From Granulosicoccaceae bacterium (lineage in GTDB: Bacteria > Pseudomonadota > Gammaproteobacteria > Granulosicoccales > Granulosicoccaceae): a stretch of 7,631 nucleotides of DNA. The stretch is taken from NCBI GenBank assembly GCA_023301405.1, contig JALZUX010000022.1:1-7631 (forward strand), written 5' to 3'. The notes under the pieces were generated by a model. That model was not told where the DNA came from, searched no databases, and saw nothing but the letters and a program-made list of their open reading frames with translations. Both the position numbers and the translations under genes were made by a program. Positions 1 through 6,074 of the stretch are shown piece after piece (the stretch's first letter is position 1; every line of letters starts with the position of its first letter).

Positions 1-602
1 TCAGAATCGTCAAGCAACTCTAGCTGTGCTTGTATCTCACTACGGCGACGGCGTTTTTTAGCACCCAGCGCAATCCGGCGGGCATAAGCACTGCGCATTG
101 AACGCACCACATTCAACTGATTTGGCATTCCCTGCTCACTAATACCCGCCTTCACAATTTTAAAAGTCTCAGCGGCAGTGAGCTGTCGCTTAACCAAATT
201 GGGCAACTCGAGATCTTCAAACATAAATTGCAGAAACTCTTCCTGAGTAATCTGAAATACAAACTCGTCCATGCCTTCACCGGCATCCGACGCATCACCA
301 TCACCCGAGCCACCGCTACCGCCTTCGTCTGGACGCCGCAGTTTATCGCCTGCTTGAAACTCTTTATTACCTGGCAATACTCTGGTTCGACGTCCACCTG
401 AGCCATGACCAAACGTCGGTTCATCAATATCTCTTTTCGGTATTCCTATGCTCTCCCCGCGCTCCATGTCAGTGATGCTTCGCTTGCTAACCGCGTCTGA
501 TACCGCACGCTTGATGTGCTTTTTATAACGTTTTAAAAAACGCTGCCGATTAACCGCGCTTTTGTCCTTGCTATTTAACCGACGATCGACAATGTAACTC
601 AT
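1..602 (-). CDS. yeaH: YeaH/YhbH family protein (DUF444), N-terminal part, cut by window edge
   Basis: Translating the minus strand from the ATG at 602 gives 200 uninterrupted codons running off the left edge, so the stop lies outside the window. The protein opens [20 protein letters not shown], a typical YeaH start. A strongly basic segment follows (residues about 12-42), then [18 protein letters not shown] (53-70) and a Gly/Asp/Ser-rich acidic linker (about 92-112). Next come the [19 protein letters not shown] motif (116-134) and a basic stretch AKKRRRR (181-187). E. coli YeaH is roughly 430 residues, so a little under half is visible; the C-terminal von Willebrand A-like part is missing. 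The gene lies downstream of prkA on the same strand with an 86-base gap, the usual yeaG-yeaH pairing. In E. coli this pair is linked to nitrogen starvation and RpoS-dependent stress survival; the molecular role of YeaH is not settled. The family call is very secure. Confidence 0.95.
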   Translation of the reverse strand, partial: MSYIVDRRLNSKDKSAVNRQRFLKRYKKHIKRAVSDAVSKRSITDMERGESIGIPKRDIDEPTFGHGSGGRRTRVLPGNKEFQAGDKLRRPDEGGSGGSGDGDASDAGEGMDEFVFQITQEEFLQFMFEDLELPNLVKRQLTAAETFKIVKAGISEQGMPNQLNVVRSMRSAYARRIALGAKKRRRRSEIQAQLELLDDS

Positions 603-608
603 GCATTA

Positions 609-616
609 CTCCTTCC
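609..616 (-). promoter_or_regulatory. Strong Shine-Dalgarno site of yeaH
   Basis: On the minus strand GGAAGGAG lies 6 bases before the ATG at 602. It decides between two overlapping ATGs: the one at 606 is out of frame with YeaH and too close to the site, whereas the one at 602 opens the YeaH frame at good spacing. The strong site suggests that yeaH is translated independently of prkA although the two are probably co-transcribed. Confidence 0.75.
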
Positions 617-688
617 CGAACCTATGTGCCGGTCGTGAGCGCCCAACCCATCGCAGCCACAATGATATAAAGCTTCCAGTCATCGCCA

Positions 689-2611
689 CTACTGCGATTT
701 ACGGACGCGCAAATACCACTCAGCAAGTAACCTGACTTGTTTCTCCGTATAGCCACGCTCAACCATACGTTCGACAAAATCATCGTGTTTTTTCTGATCA
801 TCTCCGGACGATTTCGCGTTAAATGAAATCACCGGTAATAGATCCTCTGTGCTTGAAAACATTTTCTTTTCAATCACAGAGCGAAGTTTCTCGTAGCTGG
901 TCCAATTGGGATTATTACCACTATTATTCGCTCTAGCGCGCAATACAAAATTTACTATTTCGTTGCGGAAATCTTTGGGGTTACTAATGCCAGCTGGCTT
1001 TTCAATTTTTTCAAGCTCTTCATTTAACGAACCACGATCAAACATTTCTCCGGTTTCTGGATCTCGATATTCCTGATCTTGAATCCAAAAATCCGCATAG
1101 GTGACATAGCGATCAAACAAATTTTGACCATACTCTGAATAAGATTCCAAATACGCGGTCTGTATTTCTTTACCGATAAAATCAATATATTTCGGCGCTA
1201 AAAATTCCTTGATATGCCCCATATATCGATCATGGGTTTCTTTCGCAAACTGCTCTTTTTCTATTTGCTGTTCCAACACATAGAGAAGGTGCACCGGATT
1301 TGCAGCCACCTCTGTAGAATCAAAATTAAAAACTTTTGACAAAATTTTAAACGCAAACCGTGTCGACAGGCCAGTCATGCCTTCGTCAACACCTGCAGTG
1401 TCTCGATACTCCTGAATTGATTTGGCCTTGGGGTCCGTATCTTTCAGATTTTCCCCATCATAGACTCGCATCTTCGAATAAAGACTAGAGTTTTCAGGGT
1501 CATTTAACCTCGACAATGCGATAAACTGCGCCAACATTTTTAACGTATCAGGAGCACAGTGCGCATCATGTAACGAACTGCTCTGAAGCAATTTTTCATA
1601 AATTCGAACCTCTTCAGATACACGTAAGCAGTACGGCACCTTCACGATAAATACCCGATCGATAAACGCTTCATTGTTTTTATTGTTTCTAAACGTTTGC
1701 CATTCAGACTCATTTGAATGCGCCATGATGACACCGTCAAAAGGAATAGCGCCAATACTCTCTGTACCGTTGTAGTTACCTTCTTGTGTTGCTGTCAGCA
1801 GCGGATGCAATACTTTGATGGGCGCTTTAAACATTTCGACGAATTCCATCAGACCTTGATTCGCAAGAGATAGGGCGCCGGAAAAGCTATAAGCATCGCT
1901 ATCGTTCTGCGGATAATCCTCAAGCTTGCGTATATCAACTTTACCCACAAGTGCAGAGATATCCTGGTTATTTTCATCACCTGGTTCTGTTTTGGAAACG
2001 CAAGTCTGGTCAAGAATAGACGGGTAACGCTTAACCACACGAAACTGACTGATATCACCACCGAATTCATGCAGCCTTTTCACCGCCCATGGCGACATAA
2101 TGGTTTGCACATAGCGCAATGGGATACCGTAGTCTTCACTAAGGATCTCACCGTCTTCCACGGGATCAAACAGACCCAACGGTGACTCATTCACCGGAGA
2201 ATCCTTCAGGCAATAAACGGGCTGCTCCTGAATCAAGGCCTTAAGGCGCTCAGCAAGTGATGACTTACCCCCACCTACCGGACCTAGCAAATATAGAATC
2301 TGCTTCTTTTCCTCTAGTCCTTGGGCGGCATGCTTAAAATAAGAAACGATATTTTCGATTGCCTCTTCCATCCCAAAAAATTCTGAGAACGCCGGATATC
2401 GCTTGATTACTTTATTCGAAAATATTCTGGATAGACGAGGGTCGCGCGACGTATCAATGACTTCGGGTTCGCCAATAGCTAGCAGTAACCTTTCAGAGGC
2501 TGTTGCATAAGTAGCTGGCTCAGATTTACACAATTGCAAGTATTCCTGCAGACTGTATTCCTCGTGCTGCCTTAACTCATACCGCGATTGATAGTGATTA
2601 AATATGCTCAT
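689..2611 (-). CDS. prkA: PrkA/YeaG family serine protein kinase with AAA+ domain
   Basis: The 640-residue product is full length for the PrkA/YeaG family (E. coli YeaG is about 644). It opens MSIFNHYQSRYELRQHEEYS. The AAA+ core is clear: Walker A GPVGGGKS at residues 110-117, a Walker-B-like segment GLMEFVEMFK (253-262), and the sensor region FDGVIMAHSNESEWQ (291-305). A likely arginine finger sits in FIDRVFIVKVPY (R319), and a sensor-2-like segment is GMTGLSTRFAFK (411-422). The C-terminal part, about 430-640, corresponds to the proposed kinase domain. PrkA proteins are cytoplasmic and were described as Ser/Thr kinases; the Bacillus homologue has also been reported to have ATP-dependent protease activity, so the biochemical role is debated. 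Start ATG at 2611 is preceded on the minus strand by GAGG at 2620-2623, 8 bases away. yeaH follows downstream, supporting a stress operon. All key nucleotide-binding residues are present and nothing looks damaged. Confidence 0.96.
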   Translation of the reverse strand: MSIFNHYQSRYELRQHEEYSLQEYLQLCKSEPATYATASERLLLAIGEPEVIDTSRDPRLSRIFSNKVIKRYPAFSEFFGMEEAIENIVSYFKHAAQGLEEKKQILYLLGPVGGGKSSLAERLKALIQEQPVYCLKDSPVNESPLGLFDPVEDGEILSEDYGIPLRYVQTIMSPWAVKRLHEFGGDISQFRVVKRYPSILDQTCVSKTEPGDENNQDISALVGKVDIRKLEDYPQNDSDAYSFSGALSLANQGLMEFVEMFKAPIKVLHPLLTATQEGNYNGTESIGAIPFDGVIMAHSNESEWQTFRNNKNNEAFIDRVFIVKVPYCLRVSEEVRIYEKLLQSSSLHDAHCAPDTLKMLAQFIALSRLNDPENSSLYSKMRVYDGENLKDTDPKAKSIQEYRDTAGVDEGMTGLSTRFAFKILSKVFNFDSTEVAANPVHLLYVLEQQIEKEQFAKETHDRYMGHIKEFLAPKYIDFIGKEIQTAYLESYSEYGQNLFDRYVTYADFWIQDQEYRDPETGEMFDRGSLNEELEKIEKPAGISNPKDFRNEIVNFVLRARANNSGNNPNWTSYEKLRSVIEKKMFSSTEDLLPVISFNAKSSGDDQKKHDDFVERMVERGYTEKQVRLLAEWYLRVRKSQ

Positions 2612-2800
2612 TAGAACAACCTCGCTAGCAATATTTAAGCTGCCCCACAGGCAACCCTCTATGTGCGTTAGCTAAAGACTTCTAACAACTGGAACCTGTT
2701 TAGCGGTTACCAGATTAATGCCTCTTGCTGACACGTTAACCCTACACCAAGCCTGTTGATGTTGATGCGACACAGCCCCATACAACAAAATAAACGCCGC
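2612..2800. other. Gap between metallopeptidase stop and prkA start
   Basis: This 189-base gap separates two minus-strand genes and should hold the prkA promoter. No gene is visible. On the minus strand I see an A/T-rich TTAAATATT (about 2630-2638) roughly 20-25 bases before the ATG, and a short dyad TGCC/GGCA just upstream of it. There is no convincing -35/-10 pair. I looked for a -24/-12 sigma-54 element and found none with the required 10-base spacing between GG and GC. No clear rho-independent terminator follows the metallopeptidase stop. A stationary-phase (RpoS-type) promoter with a weak -35 would be compatible, but this is inference. Confidence 0.4.
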
Positions 2801-3889
2801 TTACCAACTGGTGGCTGAAGCATCTTTTTCATCCTGCTCCATTAATTCCTGCATCTTTTCCTGCCGCTCTGCACCGGGCAGTTTAGACAAGCTCTTCGCC
2901 GCAGCGAAAAACGCCAGGAAATCACGATCGGTCTTTTCAAATAATGCCTCAAATGCAGGGACATAGTCATTGTAAGTCGCGACAGACACCAAGCGAGCGT
3001 TGTTTAGCTCTTTGCTGAACCAACGATCGTAGCCTCGATAGCCGTTCCAACTATCCTTTAGAGCCTCATAATCAACAGATAGTTGCGTATATCGTTCTGA
3101 TTTTTTTTTCCGCATCACTTTCTCATCAATTTCTAATGCGTACAAGTCTTGCAGATCTGCGCGCGTATCCTTTAATAACTCTATGAAATCACTCTGTCGC
3201 AGCTGCCGCTTTTCAAGCTCTGCCAACTGATCGTCAGAACCACGATTTTCCTGCCACATGGCCAAGCCCTGCTGCTCGACGAAAACAGCAAAAGATTCAT
3301 TGAACTTACTATCATCACCCACATAAAGTTGTTGATGGGCGAGCTCATGAAATATCAGGGAAGCAATCGCCCAATCACTACGATTGAGCATAGTGTTTAA
3401 TAACGGGTCAGCAAACCAGCCAAGCGTCGAGTAGGCAGTGGCCCCGTTGACGGCAATATCAAAGCCGTCTTCAGCTAGTTTGTCAGCGTATTCCTGTGCA
3501 GCCGCTTCTTTGTAGTAACCCCGATAAGAAACACACCCAGCAACCGGAAAACACCACGTTTGCGGTGTAAATGAAAACTCATCGGCGGCGACGACATTCC
3601 AGGTGACAAAGTCGCGCCTGGTATTATAAAAAGTGGTGTAGCTTTCATTTTCAGGCAAAGAAAGTTGCTCGATAGCAAATTGCCGGGCCTCCAGCGCCAA
3701 CTGCAGGCGATCGCGGGTTTTCTCATCAACCTCCTCATCATTTACAACAGATTCTACCGGCGTTTTGCCCAACACTATACGCATATGCCCTGACACAATT
3801 TGCGTGTAGTAACCCACCGCGGAACAACCTGCCACCATCAACAACAGCAGCGCCGCCACAACAATTTTCGTCCAATATTTATAACGCAT
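2801..3889 (-). CDS. Putative lipoprotein aminopeptidase (COG4324/PF10023 family), zinc gluzincin
   Basis: From ATG 3889 the product is 362 residues. It begins with a lipoprotein signal: basic MRYKYWTK, a hydrophobic run, then lipobox VAGC with the acceptor Cys at residue 22. Ser at +2 favours outer-membrane sorting. The catalytic site is HELAH (181-185), with a downstream NESFA (197-201) supplying Glu198 as third zinc ligand, the HExxH...NExxA pattern of gluzincins. Family-typical segments include the TTFYNTRRDFVTWNVVAADEF region (about 85-105), WCFPVAGC (112-119, two cysteines that may form a disulphide) and YFTLGWF-like YSTLGWFADP (153-162). The C-terminal part is charged and probably helical. 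The family is annotated as predicted aminopeptidase, but substrates are not established as far as I know. In-frame GTG and TTG codons 9 and 12 bases upstream are possible starts; ATG 3889 is preferred because GGTGA precedes it at 5 bases. The gene diverges from cca. Confidence 0.88.
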   Translation of the reverse strand: MRYKYWTKIVVAALLLLMVAGCSAVGYYTQIVSGHMRIVLGKTPVESVVNDEEVDEKTRDRLQLALEARQFAIEQLSLPENESYTTFYNTRRDFVTWNVVAADEFSFTPQTWCFPVAGCVSYRGYYKEAAAQEYADKLAEDGFDIAVNGATAYSTLGWFADPLLNTMLNRSDWAIASLIFHELAHQQLYVGDDSKFNESFAVFVEQQGLAMWQENRGSDDQLAELEKRQLRQSDFIELLKDTRADLQDLYALEIDEKVMRKKKSERYTQLSVDYEALKDSWNGYRGYDRWFSKELNNARLVSVATYNDYVPAFEALFEKTDRDFLAFFAAAKSLSKLPGAERQEKMQELMEQDEKDASATSW

Positions 3890-3893
3890 TGCC

Positions 3894-3898
3894 TTCAC
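3894..3898 (-). promoter_or_regulatory. Shine-Dalgarno-like GGTGA choosing the ATG at 3889
   Basis: On the minus strand GGTGAAGGCA precedes the ATG at 3889. GGTGA can pair with the 5' part of the anti-Shine-Dalgarno sequence and leaves 5 bases to the ATG. The upstream in-frame TTG (3901) has only A/T-rich sequence before it and no purine-rich site, so the ATG is the better start. The same bases would be codons if the longer form were used. Coordinates of the site are accurate to one or two bases. Confidence 0.4.
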
Positions 3899-3948
3899 CA
3901 AAAATATGCACTAAGACTATTCTTACAATAATCTGTATTTATAGGACA

Positions 3949-3997
3949 GTGTATAGTGGACTCGGTCCGAATTGATTCAATTACACAATCTATACAC
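3949..3997. promoter_or_regulatory. Divergent promoter region with mirrored -10-like boxes and nested dyads
   Basis: Between the divergent metallopeptidase and cca genes lies a perfect 8-base inverted repeat: GTGTATAG (3949-3956) and CTATACAC (3990-3997). Each arm, read outward, contains TATACA, a good -10-like hexamer pointing at its own gene: minus strand 3955-3950 toward the metallopeptidase, plus strand 3991-3996 toward cca. Predicted transcripts would start about 40 bases before cca and about 50 before the metallopeptidase. Inside the arms are two further dyads: GGAC-TCG-GTCC (3958-3968) and the 13-base palindrome AATTGATTCAATT (3970-3982). On the minus strand TTGAAT (3980-3975) could act as -35 with a long 19-base spacer; the plus strand has no well-spaced -35. 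The sequence symmetry is directly visible; promoter and operator function is inferred. Confidence 0.4.
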
Positions 3998-4042
3998 ACA
4001 GTCACCGTAACCGACATCAACGCTTAAGCAACTGCCCCTCAG

Positions 4043-5314
4043 ATGAACTCATTGCAAACATACCTTGTCGGCGGCGCTGTCCGCGATCAACTGCTCGGAC
4101 ATCAAAGCGCTGACCGCGACTGGGTCGTTGTCGGCGCCAGTCCGCTAATCATGCAAGAATTAGGGTACTTACCGGTCGGCAAAGACTTTCCGGTTTATTT
4201 GCATCCAGACACTAAAGAAGAGTACGCGCTTGCCCGCACCGAGCGAAAGACAGCAAAGGGATACCATGGCTTTGAATTTGACACCTCCAGCAACGTAACT
4301 CTTGAACAAGACCTGCAACGCCGCGACCTCACCATTAATGCCATGGCACTCAGTGATAGTGGAGACATCATCGACCCATGGAATGGCCGCCGTGATTTAG
4401 AAAATAGAGTACTGCGTCACGTTTCGCCTGCGTTTGCCGAAGACCCCTTACGAGTGCTGAGAGTCGCCCGATTTTGCGCCAGGCTATCACCGCTGGGTTT
4501 TACCATCGCACCGGAAACACTCGCACTGATGCAATCACTGTCTGACTCCGGAGAACTGACCACCCTAGCCCAGGAAAGAATATTTGCCGAACTGGCCCAG
4601 AGCCTTTCCTACCCCAACCCGGTGCCATTCTTCATGACTATGCGCGATTGCAGGGCTCTGGAGAAAATCTTTCCTGAACTTGACCAGTTGTTTGGTGTAC
4701 CGCAAGTAGCTAAATATCACCCTGAAATCGACTCAGGCATACATACTATGATGGTGCTGACCCAAACCTGCCTGCTGACTGACAATTCAGCCGCACGATT
4801 TGCCAGTGTTTGTCACGATCTGGGCAAAGGCACCACGCCTGGGAACTTACTGCCTAGCCACCATGGTCACGAAGAACGTGGTGCCGACCTGACCATCACC
4901 GTAGCAAACCGATTAAAGGTGCCTAACGACCACAGAAATCTGGCCGTTTTGACCGCCCGTTATCATTCGCATTGTCACCGGGCGTTGCAACTTAAAACCG
5001 GCAGCCTACTGAAATTACTATCAGCACTTGATGCTTTTCGGCGACCGGACCGCTTTGAATTATTTTTGCTTGTATGCGAAGGCGATGCGCGCGGACGATT
5101 GGGGCTCGAGGCCAGACCCTATCCGCAAGCAAATTACTTACGAGGTCTATTCAAGCAGGTAAACACTATAAAAGCCGGTGAAATCGCAAAACAGGCCACT
5201 GAGGCCGGCAAACCCATTGCCGACCTGATTCGCGAGACCAGGTTACAGGTTATTTCTTCTTATCGAAAAGAACACCGGGCAGCGCTAAGTGAATCTGATG
5301 ATTGGCAGCACTAA
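4043..5314 (+). CDS. cca: Multifunctional CCA-adding enzyme (tRNA nucleotidyltransferase with HD phosphohydrolase domain)
   Basis: The 423-residue product is close throughout to E. coli Cca (about 412 residues). It adds or repairs the 3' CCA end of tRNAs using CTP and ATP in the cytoplasm. The class II nucleotidyltransferase signature is intact: GGAVRDQLLG (10-19), catalytic Asp24 and Asp26 in ADRDWVVVG, the EEYALARTERK segment (59-69), RRDLTINAMA (93-102) and EDPLRVLRVARF (133-144). The C-terminal HD domain, typical of gammaproteobacterial enzymes and responsible for 2',3'-cyclic phosphodiesterase, 2'-nucleotidase and phosphatase activities, shows GIHTMM (His234), CHDLGKG (His258-Asp259) and HHGH (273-276). 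The ATG at 4043 is the only start that leaves the short family-typical N-terminus; no clear Shine-Dalgarno site precedes it (CTGCCCCTCAG), which is unusual among the genes here. It is the only plus-strand gene and diverges from the metallopeptidase gene. Confidence 0.98.
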   Translation: MNSLQTYLVGGAVRDQLLGHQSADRDWVVVGASPLIMQELGYLPVGKDFPVYLHPDTKEEYALARTERKTAKGYHGFEFDTSSNVTLEQDLQRRDLTINAMALSDSGDIIDPWNGRRDLENRVLRHVSPAFAEDPLRVLRVARFCARLSPLGFTIAPETLALMQSLSDSGELTTLAQERIFAELAQSLSYPNPVPFFMTMRDCRALEKIFPELDQLFGVPQVAKYHPEIDSGIHTMMVLTQTCLLTDNSAARFASVCHDLGKGTTPGNLLPSHHGHEERGADLTITVANRLKVPNDHRNLAVLTARYHSHCHRALQLKTGSLLKLLSALDAFRRPDRFELFLLVCEGDARGRLGLEARPYPQANYLRGLFKQVNTIKAGEIAKQATEAGKPIADLIRETRLQVISSYRKEHRAALSESDDWQH

Positions 5315-5375
5315 CCATAAAGCTGTGCGCAGTACCTTAGGCCGTTACTGGCAAAACTAAACAACCAAGACACTG
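5315..5375. other. Convergent gap between cca and the HNH gene
   Basis: This 61-base gap separates two convergent genes, where a bidirectional terminator would be expected. I see only a weak dyad CAGTA/TACTG (about 5330-5350) without a T-run, so no terminator is called. Confidence 0.35.
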
Positions 5376-5987
5376 TTAACCGTGATAACCAGAAATTGCC
5401 CGCACAACATCTTCCCTATCTCTCAAAGGGCTTTTGCGTGGAAAGTGCGAGCGCAAAAAACCCATTTGATCAGCTAGAACGCGCTTACTTTTAAGATAAA
5501 TGTACTCGGCATGAGTAGGTCGAAATGGAATTGCCAGCAACTGCATATGCGCTTGCTCTGGTGTGCGTCCGGCCTTGTGATTGTTACAACGCTTGCACGC
5601 TGTCACTACATTTTGCCAGAGATCAGCCCCGCCTTGTGACAGCGGCGTAACATGATCTCGGGAAAGATCAGCTGTCATGAACCGGTTACCACAATACAAA
5701 CAGATTTGAGCATCGCGCTTGAAAAGCGTTCGATTACTCAGCGGCGGAATATAATCGTAGGTGAGCTTTTTGTTGGTACCGTGCGTGGCGATAATCGCGT
5801 TGACTTCTAATTCAGACTGCAAACCCGACCTGGCGTTTATTCCGCCACGCAGTTTGTACACACAAGACCCGAGGCAATAGGCCACCCGGCCGGAGTGATA
5901 GAAACGCACGGCGTCTTGGTAGTTAATCCATTCCAACGGCATCCCAGACGCATCAGTACGGAGAACTTGCTGTGATAAATCGTTCAA
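5376..5987 (-). CDS. Stand-alone HNH endonuclease family protein
   Basis: The 203-residue product carries a zinc-binding HNH nuclease core. CLYC (Cys96/Cys99) is followed by DLSRDHVTPLSQGG with the Asp111-His112 catalytic pair, then the central Asn126 in WQNVVTACKRC (Cys131/Cys134), then NNHKAG (His137). The N-terminal half (VLRTDASGMPLEWINYQDAV, residues 8-27) and the C-terminal PTHAEYIYLKSKRVLADQM segment resemble a chromosomal HNH family that, from memory, is widespread in proteobacteria; its substrate is not known to me. The start is the TTG at 5987: an in-frame stop lies just upstream (6000-6002), the only nearby upstream ATG (6000) is out of frame, and the first internal Met would delete family-conserved residues. 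No clear Shine-Dalgarno site is seen. It stands alone, with no methylase, integrase or phage gene nearby. A housekeeping or DNA-processing role is likelier than a mobile homing nuclease, but this is inference. Confidence 0.87.
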   Translation of the reverse strand: MNDLSQQVLRTDASGMPLEWINYQDAVRFYHSGRVAYCLGSCVYKLRGGINARSGLQSELEVNAIIATHGTNKKLTYDYIPPLSNRTLFKRDAQICLYCGNRFMTADLSRDHVTPLSQGGADLWQNVVTACKRCNNHKAGRTPEQAHMQLLAIPFRPTHAEYIYLKSKRVLADQMGFLRSHFPRKSPLRDREDVVRAISGYHG

Positions 5988-6032
5988 ACCGAATAACCAT
6001 TATTTCTGCAAGATGACTCAAGTAGAACTGTA

Positions 6033-6058
6033 AAACCGGAAAAATGCAATCCCGGTTT
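6033..6058 (-). terminator. Candidate weak terminator hairpin downstream of the DUF3179 gene
   Basis: AAACCGG (6033-6039) and CCGGTTT (6052-6058) are perfect 7-base complementary arms around a 12-base loop. The hairpin lies 17 bases after the stop of the VanZ-DUF3179 pair and before the HNH start. In the minus direction the second arm runs into TTTTA, a short T-tract partly within the stem, so termination would be modest. In the plus direction TTTATTTTA follows, a better tail, but no plus-strand gene ends there. It may instead be a leader hairpin of the HNH transcript. Confidence 0.35.
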
Positions 6059-6074
6059 ATTTTACGGTCTTGTA

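Noticed and set aside
152..427. 91-codon minus-strand open frame
   Set aside because: It lies in a different frame inside the well-supported yeaH coding region and resembles no family.
1849..2070. 73-codon minus-strand open frame
   Set aside because: It is an out-of-frame shadow inside prkA, between its Walker A and sensor segments.
2752..2767. Short tandem repeat (GTTGAT twice)
   Set aside because: Two copies of a hexamer in a gap are expected by chance and show no further periodicity.
2612..2800. Sigma-54 promoter for prkA
   Set aside because: yeaG-yeaH respond to nitrogen starvation, so I looked for TGGCAC-N5-TTGC. TGGGGCAGCTTAAATATTGC is superficially similar, but the GG-to-GC spacing is 13 bases instead of 10.
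3475..3741. 88-codon minus-strand open frame
   Set aside because: It overlaps the metallopeptidase gene in another frame; the recognised protein explains this stretch.
5376..5987. HNH gene as a homing endonuclease or CRISPR/defence nuclease
   Set aside because: There is no intron or intein boundary, repeat array, methylase or other defence gene in the window, and no neighbouring gene is interrupted.
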